Assembly (NCBI GenBank): GCA_963799105.1
Contig: CAWCVR010000016.1
Span: 124,001-188,000, forward strand
Origin: CAWCVR01 sp963799105
GTDB taxonomy: Bacteria > Acidobacteriota > Terriglobia > Bryobacterales > Bryobacteraceae
DNA: 64,000 nt
Reading direction: 5' to 3'
The position numbers and the translations under genes were made by a program. The notes below the pieces were generated by a model. The model saw only the letters and a program-made list of their open reading frames with translations, did no database searches and had not been told where the DNA came from. Shown here one piece after another: positions 52,574-61,533 of the stretch. Each line of letters begins with the position of its first letter. Position 1 is the first letter of the stretch.

Positions 52574-54769
52574 GTGCGATCCCTGGCGCTGTGCGCGGCC
52601 CTCCTCGCCGCCGGGGCCGCATGGACGCAATCCAGGCCGGCGTCCAAGGCGGTTTCGAAGCCCCCGTCGAAGCCGGCGTCCAAAGCGGAGGTTGCGCCGC
52701 CGGCGACTCTTGCCACGCTGGTGCGCGCCTGGCGCGAGTCGCCCAACCCGGCCCGCCGCGCGGCGGTGGTCTCCTGGGAAGTCTCTCACCCCAAGGAACG
52801 GGCGGCGGCCGAGCTGGCGCTGGGCGTGACGGCATACGAACTGCGGGACTACGCCTCCGCCATCGCGGCGCTTCGCAAGGCACAACCGGGATCGCCCCAG
52901 ATCGCCGATTACACCGCCTACTACCTGGCGGCCGCGCGGGTGGAGTCGCGGGACTTCGGCGGCATCGTGAAGGACCTGGCCGCGGTCTACAATTCCGCGA
53001 TCGCTTCGCCGCTCTCCGCCAGGGCGCGGCTGCTGGGTGCGCGCTCACTCGTGGGCGCCGCGCCCGCCGACGCCGTGCGACTGCTGCAAGAGCATGCCGC
53101 GGAGTTGCCCCAACCGGAGGGGGACATGATTCTGGGCGAGGCCCAGCAGGCCGCCGGTAACCTGGCCGGCGCGGTGGAGACCTGGCAGCGGGTTTACTGC
53201 CAGTACGTCACGGGGGATGGCGCGGCGCGCGCGGCCAACGCCCTGGCAACGTTACGCGCTGCCATGGGCGCTTCATACCCCGCACTCTCGACCCGGCAGA
53301 TGCTGCGCCACGCCGACCGGCTGATGGAAGCCCGCGAGTTCGCGCAGGCCCGCACCGAGTACCGCGCGCTGGCCGAACGCGCGTCGGGGCTGGAACGCGA
53401 TACCGCGCGCGTACGCCTGGGCGCCGTCGATTACCTGGCGGGCAAGTCGCCCACGGCGGCTTACTATCTGCGGCCGCTCGAAGTTGCCGCGCCGGAGGCC
53501 GACGCCGAGCGCCTCTACTACCTGGTGGAATGCGCCCGCCGGGTGGACGACGACGGCGAGATCCACCAGGCACTGAAAGGGCTGGAGAGCCAGTCCCCGA
53601 AGTCCGCTTGGCGGTTGAAGGCGCTGGTTGCGGGCGCAAACCACTTCCTGATTTCCAACCGCGCGGACGAGTACCTGCCGCTGTACCGCGCCGTCTACCA
53701 GGATTTCCCCGACGATCCGGCGGCGGGGCTCAGCCACTGGAAGGTGACCTTCGACGCCTACCTGCACCGGCGGAGCGAGGCCGTTGCGCTTCTGCGGGAA
53801 CAGTTGGTCCACTATCCCCGCAGCCCGAATGCGGGGGCGGCGCTGTACTTTCTGGGCCGCGCGGCCGAAGAGCGGAAGGACATCCCGGAGGCGGCGGCCT
53901 GCTACCGGCACTTGGTGAAACTGTTCGAGAATTACTACTTCGCCATGCTGGCGCGCGATCGCCTGCGGCGTCCCGAGCTTCACAGCGCCGCGGCTTCGCC
54001 ACAGGCCAGCGCATTTCTGGCCGGCCTGGCGCTGCCCGTGGCCCAGCCCGTGCCGGCGCAGCCCGCGCGCGAGACCGCGCTGCGGATCGAACGCTCGCGC
54101 GTGCTGCGGGCCGCCGGTTTGAGCGACATGGCGGATTCCGAGCTGCGCTTCGGCGCGCGCTCCGGAGGACAGCCGGCGCTGCTGGGAATGGAGGCCGCCG
54201 GCGCCGCCGATTCGGCCGCCGAGGCGTTGCACATTTTGAAGTTCATGGCGCCGGACCATCTCGGCATTCCGCTCGCGGCAGCGCCGCGCCGCTTCTGGGA
54301 ACTGCTCTACCCGCTGCCGTATCGGGCGGAGATGTTCGCCGACGCTCGCGAGCGCGACCTGGACCCGTACCTGGTGGCCGGGCTGATCCGTCAGGAATCG
54401 GAATTCAGCCCCGCGGCGATCTCCTCCGCCAAGGCCTATGGGCTGATGCAGGTGCTGCCGGTGACGGGACGGCGGTACGCGCGCATGGCCGGGGTTCCGG
54501 GGTTTTCGACGGCGTTGCTGAAGCAACCGGCGGTGAACCTGAAGATCGGCACCATGGTGCTTCGCAAGATGCTGGACGCGAGCGGCGGGCATGTGGAGCA
54601 GACGCTGGCGGCCTACAACGCCGGCCCCATGCGCATGGCCGAATGGGTGACGTGGAATTCGCCCCAGGAGCCGGCGGAGTTCGTGGAGTCGATCCCCTTC
54701 ACCGAGACGCGGGAATACGTGCAGGCGGTCCTGCGCAACGCCGACATGTACCGGCGGCTGTATCCGTGA
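52574..54769 (+). CDS. Soluble lytic murein transglycosylase
   Basis: About 731 residues. GTG 52574 gives a signal peptide (SLALCAALLAAGAAWTQS) and lies directly after the GAF-like gene. A long alpha-superhelical TPR-like region is followed by the C-terminal SLT domain: LIRQESEFSP with catalytic Glu608, AKAYGLMQVLP, NLKIGTMVLRKML and LAAYNAGPMRM. It cleaves peptidoglycan glycan strands with 1,6-anhydro product formation in the periplasm. Confidence 0.88.
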   Translation: MRSLALCAALLAAGAAWTQSRPASKAVSKPPSKPASKAEVAPPATLATLVRAWRESPNPARRAAVVSWEVSHPKERAAAELALGVTAYELRDYASAIAALRKAQPGSPQIADYTAYYLAAARVESRDFGGIVKDLAAVYNSAIASPLSARARLLGARSLVGAAPADAVRLLQEHAAELPQPEGDMILGEAQQAAGNLAGAVETWQRVYCQYVTGDGAARAANALATLRAAMGASYPALSTRQMLRHADRLMEAREFAQARTEYRALAERASGLERDTARVRLGAVDYLAGKSPTAAYYLRPLEVAAPEADAERLYYLVECARRVDDDGEIHQALKGLESQSPKSAWRLKALVAGANHFLISNRADEYLPLYRAVYQDFPDDPAAGLSHWKVTFDAYLHRRSEAVALLREQLVHYPRSPNAGAALYFLGRAAEERKDIPEAAACYRHLVKLFENYYFAMLARDRLRRPELHSAAASPQASAFLAGLALPVAQPVPAQPARETALRIERSRVLRAAGLSDMADSELRFGARSGGQPALLGMEAAGAADSAAEALHILKFMAPDHLGIPLAAAPRRFWELLYPLPYRAEMFADARERDLDPYLVAGLIRQESEFSPAAISSAKAYGLMQVLPVTGRRYARMAGVPGFSTALLKQPAVNLKIGTMVLRKMLDASGGHVEQTLAAYNAGPMRMAEWVTWNSPQEPAEFVESIPFTETREYVQAVLRNADMYRRLYP

Positions 54770-54823
54770 GGTGGGTGCAGGCGCTACCCGCTGCCAACCG
54801 CGAAACCACCGGACAACCCTTGG

Positions 54824-54846
54824 CCGGGGCCGGAGTCCGGCCCCGG
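54824..54846. repeat. GC palindrome after transglycosylase gene
   Basis: CCGGGGCCGGA / TCCGGCCCCGG, nearly perfect dyad. Similar GGGGCCGGAGTCTGGCCC follows at about 54892-54910. Could act as a transcription end or be a REP-type sequence; there is no T-run. Confidence 0.4.
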
Positions 54847-54991
54847 ATCAATTGTAAGTATCTGAAAACAGATGGTTTAACGAAGCCCCCGGGGCCGGAG
54901 TCTGGCCCTTTGGCGGCTCGACCAATCATGTTCCTGGCAGCCAGCGACCCCGGCCCTATGCACGACCAAGCGCCCTGCTCCGCTCCGTTGA

Positions 54992-55381
54992 TTGAAGAAG
55001 CTGGAACACGGCGACACGCTCACCGTTTGGAAGCTCGACCGGCGGGGCCGCAGCTTGCGCGACCTGATAACGACGCTCGACAGCTTGCGCGATCGCGGCG
55101 TGACATTCCGATCGCTGACGGAGGCGATCGACACCGGCACGCCCACGGGCCGCGCCATGCGGCAGACGATTGGCGTGCTCGCCGAGTTGGAGCGCAGCCT
55201 AATCGGCGAACGGACCCGCGCCGGAGTGAAGGCCGCGCAGCGCCGGGGCGTGAAATTCGGGCGTAAGCCGAAGCTATCCACCAAGCAGATCGACCACGCC
55301 CGGAAGCCGATCGACGGCGGCCAGCGCCGCGAGGGCGTGGCCGCACTCCTGAACGTGGACCGCACTACCGGTCAGGCGTAA
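54992..55381 (+). pseudogene. Serine recombinase (resolvase) remnant
   Basis: 129 codons beginning at the middle of a Tn3/Hin-type resolvase: GDTLTVWKLDRRGRSLRDLI, IDTGTPTGRAMRQTIGVLAELERSLIGERT, RRGVKFGRKPKLS. The N-terminal YARVST segment with the catalytic Ser is missing. The C-terminal helix-turn-helix is cut short (VAALLNVDRTTGQA). It is a 5'-truncated remnant of a transposon or phage. Its 3' end carries one copy of the direct repeat that brackets the HigBA module. Confidence 0.78.
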
Positions 55382-55406
55382 TTCCTCTCCGGGCGCAAAC
55401 CGGCAG
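55373..55406. repeat. Direct repeat, left of HigBA module
   Basis: A 34-bp sequence running from CAGGCGTAATTC to CGCAAACCGGCAG. It matches 56227-56259 with two substitutions and one deletion. Confidence 0.75.
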
Positions 55407-55413
55407 CCAAATC

Positions 55414-55767
55414 TTAGGCGACACGTCTCCGGCTTGTCGGCTTTGGCCGCGGATCGTCTTCGGCAATGCCGGACAGAACCACTGGCGCACGGTCGGGAAA
55501 CTCGGCGACCAGCGAAAGATTCCCGCCCATGGCCTCGACCGTTTTTCGGAGCGTGGACAGCAGGAGATCGCTGCGCTTTTCGAGGCGCGAAACACTGTCC
55601 TGGGTGACCCCAAGCGCCTTGGCCATCTTCACCTGCGTGAGCTTGCGCGCGTGCCGCAGTTCGCGCAAGGTCATTTCCTCGGCAATCAACTCAGCGGCGC
55701 GGGCCTCGACCTTCTTGCGTTGGGCGGGGCTCAGTTCCTTCATTTTGTCCTTCAGCGTGATTGGCAT
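55414..55767 (-). CDS. HigA-type XRE antitoxin
   Basis: 117 residues. LRELRHARKLTQVKMAKALGVTQDSVSRLEKRSDLLLSTLRKTVEAMGGNLSLVAEFPD is the HTH_3 domain plus the RelB/HigA-type tail. The order is toxin then antitoxin, as in hig loci. It starts 2 bp after the toxin stop. It probably binds the palindrome at 56155. Confidence 0.85.
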   Translation of the reverse strand: MPITLKDKMKELSPAQRKKVEARAAELIAEEMTLRELRHARKLTQVKMAKALGVTQDSVSRLEKRSDLLLSTLRKTVEAMGGNLSLVAEFPDRAPVVLSGIAEDDPRPKPTSRRRVA

Positions 55768-55769
55768 GG

Positions 55770-56132
55770 CTATGTCCCCTTCTTCTTCGTTCGTGACAGG
55801 TGCTCATCGAATCTCTCGTCGGCCTTTGCTATGAGCTGGCGATAAAATCTCTTCTCGCCGCCGCCCGACTTGTCTCCCGCGATGAGAAGGACCGCGTTGC
55901 GTTTCGGGTCGAACGCGAAGGCTACGCGCCAGACGCCGTCTGCCGCGTCAAAGCGCAACTCCTTCATATTCGCGTGGCGCGAACCCTTGAGCGTATCGAC
56001 GCGGGGCCTGCCGAGCCGCGGGCCAAACCGCTCCAGCAACAGGGCGTGAGCGCGTAATTCATTCCGCACGTCATCCGGCAGCGCGTCGAATTCGGGATCG
56101 AAGTCCTTATGGAATTCAACTTCCCACTTCAC
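55770..56132 (-). CDS. HigB-type RNase toxin
   Basis: 120 residues, RelE superfamily phage-derived Gp49-like/HigB. VEFHKDFDPEFDALPDDVRNELRAHALLLERFGP, HANMKELRFDAADGVWRVAFAFDPKRNAVLLIAGDKSG, then FYRQLIAKADERFDEHL. The Glu/Arg pattern KELRF...WRVAF is the family hallmark. First gene of the pair. Confidence 0.88.
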   Translation of the reverse strand: MKWEVEFHKDFDPEFDALPDDVRNELRAHALLLERFGPRLGRPRVDTLKGSRHANMKELRFDAADGVWRVAFAFDPKRNAVLLIAGDKSGGGEKRFYRQLIAKADERFDEHLSRTKKKGT

Positions 56133-56154
56133 TCCGATAGTATGTCATGCAGAT

Positions 56155-56176
56155 AATATGTTGTAAAGAACATATT
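56155..56176 (-). promoter_or_regulatory. Operator palindrome upstream of higB
   Basis: Perfect 8-bp inverted repeat AATATGTT / AACATATT with a 6-bp spacer, 23 bp before the toxin start. An AT-rich island in GC-rich DNA, as expected for an autoregulated hig promoter. Confidence 0.6.
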
Positions 56177-56226
56177 GCGCTCCGGAGCCCGTTTCAGCGG
56201 GCCGGGGAAAGAAGAAGCCCGCCGAA

Positions 56227-56259
56227 CAGGCATAATTCTCTCCGGGTGCAAACCGGCAG
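56227..56259. repeat. Direct repeat, right of HigBA module
   Basis: A 33-bp sequence running from CAGGCATAATTC to CAAACCGGCAG. Partner of 55373-55406. Together they bracket the toxin-antitoxin cassette. Confidence 0.75.
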
Positions 56260-56272
56260 AGACGGGCCTTCT

Positions 56273-56617
56273 TCAGCCCGGAAACCTGCCGGTCACATGC
56301 GCCCGCGCGTCTTCGCCGCTCCATGCGAGCCGTTCGCCACTTCCCCGCCCTCTCGGGCGGCGCGCGCGCCGGACGCCATCCCCTTTCTTGAAAGGTTCCA
56401 GCGCGCGAGCCGCAAGGTTCGCAAGGATCTCACATTTACAAACGGACAGGCAGACGAAGCCCTTCCGGTCCGTTGCCAGCACCTCGGCCGTCCTCCGGCG
56501 TTCACCGGCCTTGATGAGCTTCTCTTTGCGCCTGCCCTTCTCGACCCGGACGGCCTCTTTCCAGCGCACCACGTCGCCGATGATGAACTTCCCGCCGCGG
56601 GGTATCCACTTGGGCAT
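56273..56617 (-). CDS. Conserved hypothetical protein
   Basis: 114 residues, basic. MPKWIPRGGKFIIGDVVRWKEAVR starts a small beta domain; a central ILANLAARALEPFKKGDGVRRAR and the C-terminal RLAWSGEDARAHVTGRF look conserved with similar short acidobacterial proteins. Function unknown; nucleic-acid binding would fit the charge. Confidence 0.55.
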   Translation of the reverse strand: MPKWIPRGGKFIIGDVVRWKEAVRVEKGRRKEKLIKAGERRRTAEVLATDRKGFVCLSVCKCEILANLAARALEPFKKGDGVRRARRPRGRGSGERLAWSGEDARAHVTGRFPG

Positions 56618-56663
56618 CGAACAATTCCCTTCCCTTTTGTATCGGGAGGAATGCTTGTGCCTT

Positions 56664-56780
56664 GACCGCGAGAAACTGTTCCTTTGCCACGGGCCGCTCG
56701 TTCACGCTCGCGGTTCTGTCCGGCACCGCGAGCGCGAACGAGCGGCCCGGTAATGGCACCAAATCACACGGTCGAAGACC
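56664..56780 (-). repeat. Palindromic 117-bp element, intact
   Basis: Uninterrupted inverted copy of the element at 29041-29289. The long stem reads CGGGCCGCTCGTTCAC... and its complement. It lies between the hypothetical gene and the Spy-like genes, with no coding capacity. Confidence 0.85.
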
Positions 56781-57005
56781 TAGTGTGGTGCGGGTGCGCG
56801 GAATGACCGGTATTTCCGGGGCAACGGCCGGGGCAAAACGGAAGGACATGAATGGTTGCGGATTTGGTTTGCGGGCAGTTTCCCAGCAGCCTCTGGCGTG
56901 ACGGCAGAATGCGCAGGATTTCGGACGCACCACACTGGTTGGGACTGGCGCTTGGCGCTCCCGGACCTGCCGGCGCGGGCGACCCCGCACTACGCGGCCG
57001 GAAAG

Positions 57006-57545
57006 CTAGTTGGGACTGGCGGGATTGGAGTCCCAGTTCTTGCTCTTGAAGATGCCGTTCACCATGGCCAACAACGGGCCGGCCTTGGCCTGTTGTTCCT
57101 TCTCCAATGCCTGGTAGATCTTGCCGACGGCCCGCAATTCGATTTGCGCCATCTGAGTCTGAGCGGCGGCGTACTCCTTGATGGCCGCGTCGATCTCGTC
57201 CTGGCTCTTTCCGGCAGCCACCGCCTGCGCGATGGCCTGGCGGCCTTTGATCATCTGGTCGCGCACGGGAACGGCTTCCTTCTGGCTGTCGTCCATAATG
57301 CCCTTCACTTGCTTCTTCTGGTCCTTGTTCAAGGCGAGAAGCGTGGAGATGCGCTCCATGGGGGTGGGCGTCACACGGGGCATCCCGCCGCCCATTTCGC
57401 CGCCACCGCCACCGCCGCCGCCGCCGGTGCGGCTGCCCATCCCGCCCATTCCCTCTTCACCAATGCCACCGCCGCCACCGCCGCCGCCCTGCGCGAAAGC
57501 CAACGTGGCGGCCAACAACCCGCTGAATAACAGTTTCTTTATCAT
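57006..57545 (-). CDS. Gly-rich Spy/CpxP-like periplasmic protein
   Basis: 179 residues. Signal peptide (LLFSGLLAATLAFAQ), a Gly/Met-rich segment (residues 20-53), then a helical LTxxQ-like domain (LLALNKDQKKQVKGIMDDSQKEAVPVRDQMIKGRQAI). Paralogue of the upstream gene. Likely a periplasmic chaperone or stress protein; inferred from family resemblance. Confidence 0.65.
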   Translation of the reverse strand: MIKKLLFSGLLAATLAFAQGGGGGGGGIGEEGMGGMGSRTGGGGGGGGGEMGGGMPRVTPTPMERISTLLALNKDQKKQVKGIMDDSQKEAVPVRDQMIKGRQAIAQAVAAGKSQDEIDAAIKEYAAAQTQMAQIELRAVGKIYQALEKEQQAKAGPLLAMVNGIFKSKNWDSNPASPN

Positions 57546-57557
57546 GGCTATCCCCCT

Positions 57558-58055
57558 CTACTGGCCCCTTCTTCGACCGCCCCCGCCCGCGCCGCCGCCG
57601 GACCTGGTGAACATTCCCGCCATCACCTCGTCGAAAACCTGCTCGGCGTTCTTCTGCTGATTGGGCTTCAGCAAGGCGTAGATCTTGCCGTAGGCGGTGG
57701 CTTCCACGCCGTCCATCTTCCCCAGAACGCCGGTGAACGCGGCCAGCAACTTGTTGTAGTCGTCGCCGCTATCCTTGCCGGTCACCATGGCCTGGGCGAT
57801 CATCTGGCGTCCGTTGACTATCTGCTGGCTCAACGTGCCGGCGCTCTCGGCCGCGGTCTTCAAGATGTCGTCGACCTGGTCTCTCTGTTCCTTGGTCAAC
57901 TTGAGCTTTTCGGCGATCTGGTTCTCCTTGGTCTGAGATTGCGCCCGCGGCATGCCCATTCCCATATCGCCGCCCCGGCCGCCACCGCCGCCACCCCGCT
58001 GGGCCGCCACCAATCCGGCGGTCAGCAACGCCGCGAGTACCACTCTTCCTAGCAT
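57558..58055 (-). CDS. Gly-rich Spy/CpxP-like periplasmic protein
   Basis: About 165 residues from ATG 58055 (signal peptide MLGRVVLAALLTAGLVAAQ). The Gly-rich linker is followed by KLKLTKEQRDQVDDILKTAAESAGTLSQQIVNGRQMIAQAMVTG, parallel to the domain in the downstream gene. A Gly/Arg-rich tail ends it. A longer frame to 58136 lacks a signal peptide. The pair is separated by 12 bp and forms an operon. Confidence 0.65.
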   Translation of the reverse strand: MLGRVVLAALLTAGLVAAQRGGGGGGRGGDMGMGMPRAQSQTKENQIAEKLKLTKEQRDQVDDILKTAAESAGTLSQQIVNGRQMIAQAMVTGKDSGDDYNKLLAAFTGVLGKMDGVEATAYGKIYALLKPNQQKNAEQVFDEVMAGMFTRSGGGAGGGGRRRGQ

Positions 58056-58232
58056 GAGATCTCCTTCCACAGCGGGCGCTCCTCTCTCGTGGGAACAGGA
58101 GCGCCGAATTCGAGCAACTTGCGAACGGCTAAACATAGATTAAATCACGATTCATCGCGCCGGACCACTGGCCCGCAGGGGTGGTGAAACCGTTATGGGA
58201 GACACGGGGGAACGCGGAGCCCTCGCCGTGGG

Positions 58233-58300
58233 GCAAACCGGGGACAGACGGCGAATTTCCGGCAAACCGCGCCGAAAATCCATGTCTGGCCCCGGTTTGC
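58233..58300. repeat. Inverted-repeat element
   Basis: GCAAACCGGGGACAGAC (58233-58249) and GTCTGGCCCCGGTTTGC (58284-58300) form an almost perfect 17-bp inverted repeat around a 34-bp centre. Immediately beyond the acyl-CoA synthetase stop. Confidence 0.7.
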
Positions 58301-58309
58301 GGCGGCGTC

Positions 58310-59962
58310 TCAGGCGGTGGCCTGGCCGGCGATCTCCTCCAGCCCGCGCTCGCGAATCTCAACATCGCGCATTATGAACTTCTGGATCTTCTTGGTGATG
58401 GTCATGGGGAAGGAATCCACGAACCGCACGTATTGCGGGATCTTGAAGTAGGCGATCTTGCCGCGGCAGAATTCGCGGATCTCCTCGGCGGTGGCCTCCT
58501 GGCCGGTCTTCAACTGCACCCAGGCGGCCACGGTTTCGCCCAATCTCGCGTCGGGAATGCCCACCACGTAGACGTCGGCGATCTTGGGAAACGAGTGCAG
58601 GAAGTCCTCCACCTCGCGCGGGTAGACGTTCTCGCCGCCGCGGATGATGGTTTCCTTGGCGCGGCCCTTGAAGCTGAAGTAGCCGTCGGGGCGCATCACC
58701 GCCAGGTCGCCGGTGTGCAGCCATCCCTCGGGGTCCACCGCCCCCGCCGTCGCCTCGGGGTCGGCGTCGTAGCCCTTCATCACCAGGTAGCCGCGGGTGC
58801 ACAACTCGCCCTGCTGGCCAATCGGCAGGCGCTCTCCGGTCTTCGGGTCAACGATCTGGACTTCGGTGTTGGCCAGAGCCGTGCCGATGGTGGCGGCGCG
58901 CAGTTCCAGCGGATCGTTCACGCTCGCCATGGTGATCACCGGGGACGACTCGGTCTGCCCGTAGGGAATAGTCATGCGGTGAATGTTCATGCTCTCCGCC
59001 ACGTGTTTCATGAGCGCGATAGGGCAGGGAGCGCCGCTCATGACGCCCTTGCGCAGAGAGCTGTAATCCAGGCGCGAAAACTCGGGATGCTCCAATTCGG
59101 CCACGTACATGGTGGGGACGCCGTAGAGCACCGTGGCGCGCTCGTCCTGCACGGCGCGCAGAGTGGCCAGCGCGTCGAAGCCCGCCGCCGGCAGAATCAG
59201 CGCCGCGCCGTTGACCAGCGCCACCATGGCGCCGATCACCGATCCGAAGCAGTGGTAGAGAGGCACGGGCGCGCAGATGCGGTCCTCTTGGCTGCAATCG
59301 AGCGCCAGGCCGATGGCCATCCCGTTGTTGAGCAGGTTGTGGTGCGAGAGCATCACGCCCTTGGGATTGCCGGTGGTCCCGCTGGTGTACTGAATGTTGG
59401 TGACGTCGTGCCGGGAAACGTTGTCCTCGGGATAGTCCGCGCCATTGGCCAGCATGGCGTCCCAGGACTCGTCTCCCAGCCAGATGTCGTGTTCCAGGGG
59501 GACGTCCCCGCTAGCCCGCGTCTCGTTGAGGATCTCGCGATAGTTGGCGCGCGCGTCCTTCTCGTGCAGGAACAAGGCGCGGATGTCGCTCTTGCGCAGA
59601 ACGTAGCCGAGGTCGTGCGAGCGGTAGGCCGGGTTGACGTTCACCTGGATGACGCCGGCGCGCGCGGAAGCGTACATCAGCAGGATCCACTCCACGCAGT
59701 TGCCGGCCCAGGTGCCGAGGCGGTCGCCGGGGCGGAGTCCGAGGCCGGCGAGCCCGCGGGCGGTGCGCGTCACCTCGCGGTCGAGTTCGCTCCAGGTGAG
59801 GTGCACGCCCTGGTGGCAGACCACCAGCGCCTCCCGGTCGGGAAACTTGCGGGCGGTGAGCGCGAGTTGCTGGGAAATGGTGTATTCGATGAGGGGCACA
59901 TCCGGCCCTCGCTTGTAGCTGAGGCCGGCTGTTTGGGCTATGGGTACGGGGGTTTCGGGCAC
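58310..59962 (-). CDS. Acyl-CoA synthetase (AMP-binding, FadD-like)
   Basis: About 550 residues. IQYTSGTTGNPKGVML is the P-loop A3 motif, IPYGQTESSPV is A5, GWLHTGDLA with FKGRAKETIIRGGENVYPREVE is A7-A8, and ITKKIQKF carries the catalytic Lys (A10). Activates fatty or related acids as CoA thioesters. GTG 59962 (PETPVPIAQTAGLSY) is chosen; the frame further upstream overlaps another gene. Confidence 0.92.
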   Translation of the reverse strand: MPETPVPIAQTAGLSYKRGPDVPLIEYTISQQLALTARKFPDREALVVCHQGVHLTWSELDREVTRTARGLAGLGLRPGDRLGTWAGNCVEWILLMYASARAGVIQVNVNPAYRSHDLGYVLRKSDIRALFLHEKDARANYREILNETRASGDVPLEHDIWLGDESWDAMLANGADYPEDNVSRHDVTNIQYTSGTTGNPKGVMLSHHNLLNNGMAIGLALDCSQEDRICAPVPLYHCFGSVIGAMVALVNGAALILPAAGFDALATLRAVQDERATVLYGVPTMYVAELEHPEFSRLDYSSLRKGVMSGAPCPIALMKHVAESMNIHRMTIPYGQTESSPVITMASVNDPLELRAATIGTALANTEVQIVDPKTGERLPIGQQGELCTRGYLVMKGYDADPEATAGAVDPEGWLHTGDLAVMRPDGYFSFKGRAKETIIRGGENVYPREVEDFLHSFPKIADVYVVGIPDARLGETVAAWVQLKTGQEATAEEIREFCRGKIAYFKIPQYVRFVDSFPMTITKKIQKFIMRDVEIRERGLEEIAGQATA

Positions 59963-60033
59963 GAAGGGACAGTGTAACGTATTTGGGCGGGAAGCGGAAA
60001 ACCAAGGGCTGGTCGGGGTAACGCTCGCGGCCG

Positions 60034-60819
60034 CTACCGCCGGAATGCATCGCGGGTGCAGCGCATGGTGTTGGTGAGCGAATCCCGCGGCAGAGCGCGG
60101 ACCATGGGATTGATCGCCCATCCGAGGCCGAGCGGGACGCCGCGGCTCAGGGAAATTGCCTCGCATTCCACGTACGTGCCGCCGTCGCGCTGTTCGAAAC
60201 GCCAGTAGGAGTCCAGGCGCCAGAGAAACCCGTGGTCGTTTCCCGGGGGCCGTTCGCGTTCGCCGCGGCCGCCGGGATTCTCGACTTCGGCTATTCGCGT
60301 GGTGTGCGAACGGCTGTAGTAGCGGGTATCGCCGATACGGATGTAATGAACGTCGTGCTGGGTGTTCAGAACTATGGTAAGCACCTTCTTCTTGAGCAGG
60401 CGCATGTACACTTTAAAATCGTCTCCGTTGCGGCTGAGCAGCTTCGAGTCCATCACTTCCGGCTTGAAAGAAACCTTGTCGCGGTCGTAATCCTGCACCA
60501 TCGCGATCACGGCGTCGAGAGTCGCGCCGGGGATGTAAACGGCGCCCACCCAGTCGTGAATCAGGCCGTCGGGAATCTCGACATCGCCCTCGCCAGCCCA
60601 AGGTTCGGCCAACACTTCCCCGCCCCGCAACTTGCCGTTGGCGTCCTTGACGCCATCCGACCAGAGGAACTGGGGGCTCCGCGCCTGCCGGTCCAGACGA
60701 TCCTCGGCGGTGCGCACGTAGTTATCGAAGGCCCGCAGGGTTTCGGGTTTCAGCTCCACGATTCCCACGTCGGACATGGGGACGAGTAACCAAGCGAGAC
60801 ACACAATGCGCCATGACAT
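60034..60819 (-). CDS. Exported START/SRPBCC-like protein
   Basis: 261 residues. Signal peptide (MSWRIVCLAWLLVPMSDVG). The mature part has DWVGAVYIPGATLDAVIAMVQDYDRDKVSFKPEVMDSKLLSRNGDDFKVYMRL, then FLWRLDSYWRFEQRDGGTYVECEAISLSRGVP. This is a helix-grip pattern like START/SRPBCC lipid-binding proteins. A longer open frame to 61497 is the antisense of the next gene. Divergent from the phosphatidyltransferase gene. Confidence 0.7.
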   Translation of the reverse strand: MSWRIVCLAWLLVPMSDVGIVELKPETLRAFDNYVRTAEDRLDRQARSPQFLWSDGVKDANGKLRGGEVLAEPWAGEGDVEIPDGLIHDWVGAVYIPGATLDAVIAMVQDYDRDKVSFKPEVMDSKLLSRNGDDFKVYMRLLKKKVLTIVLNTQHDVHYIRIGDTRYYSRSHTTRIAEVENPGGRGERERPPGNDHGFLWRLDSYWRFEQRDGGTYVECEAISLSRGVPLGLGWAINPMVRALPRDSLTNTMRCTRDAFRR

Positions 60820-60858
60820 CTGTAAGTATGATACCGAATTAGAAGAAACGGTCCGGAT

Positions 60859-61533
60859 ATGGCGAAAGCGGAATTCAGCGATGCCAGCCGCGCCCAGGTC
60901 AGTTTTCTGGCGCCGCTGGAAAAGAAATGCCTCGTCTGGCTTGCCGGGCGCGCTCCACGGTGGATCAATTCGGATCACCTGACGGCGCTCGGTTTGGTCG
61001 CGCTCGCGGGCGCGGGGTTGGGCTACTGGTATGCGCACTGGCGCCGGCTCGGTTTGGGGATCGTGATTGTGTGCCTGTTCCTGAACTGGCTGGGGGATAG
61101 CCTGGACGGGACGCTGGCGCGGGTCCGCAACCGCCTGCGGCCGCGCTACGGGTTCTACGTGGATCACATCGTAGACGCCTTCGGAACGTTGTTCCTGCTG
61201 GGCGGCCTGGGCCTTTCGGGCTACATGAGCCACGGCGTGGCCGCGGGGCTGCTGATCGTCTACTTCATGCTGAGCATCGAGGTCTACCTGGCCACTTATA
61301 CGCTCGGAACGTTCCACCTGTCGTTCTGGAAATTCAGCCCCACCGAACTGCGCATTCTGCTGATGATCGGCAACATGGCGCTGCTGTGGAGGCCGTGGGT
61401 CCACTTGTTCGGCGGCGAGTACCTGCTCTTCGACGTGGGCGGCGTGATTGGAATCGCGGGCATGTCGCTGATGCTGGTAAGCGCGGCGGTGCGCCACACC
61501 ATCGAGCTGTACCGCCTCGAGCGGCTGCCATGA
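60859..61533 (+). CDS. CDP-alcohol phosphatidyltransferase
   Basis: 224 residues, about six transmembrane helices. GDSLDGTLARVRNRLRPRYGFYVDHIVD is the CDP-OH-P signature D-x2-DG-x2-AR-x8-G-x3-D-x3-D. It joins a CDP-activated lipid to an alcohol; the alcohol cannot be read. The stop overlaps the GtrA gene start (ATGA). Confidence 0.88.
   Translation: MAKAEFSDASRAQVSFLAPLEKKCLVWLAGRAPRWINSDHLTALGLVALAGAGLGYWYAHWRRLGLGIVIVCLFLNWLGDSLDGTLARVRNRLRPRYGFYVDHIVDAFGTLFLLGGLGLSGYMSHGVAAGLLIVYFMLSIEVYLATYTLGTFHLSFWKFSPTELRILLMIGNMALLWRPWVHLFGGEYLLFDVGGVIGIAGMSLMLVSAAVRHTIELYRLERLP

Noticed and set aside
60820..61497. N-terminal extension of the START-like protein
   Set aside because: Antisense to the CDP-alcohol phosphatidyltransferase gene; a signal peptide starts at 60819.
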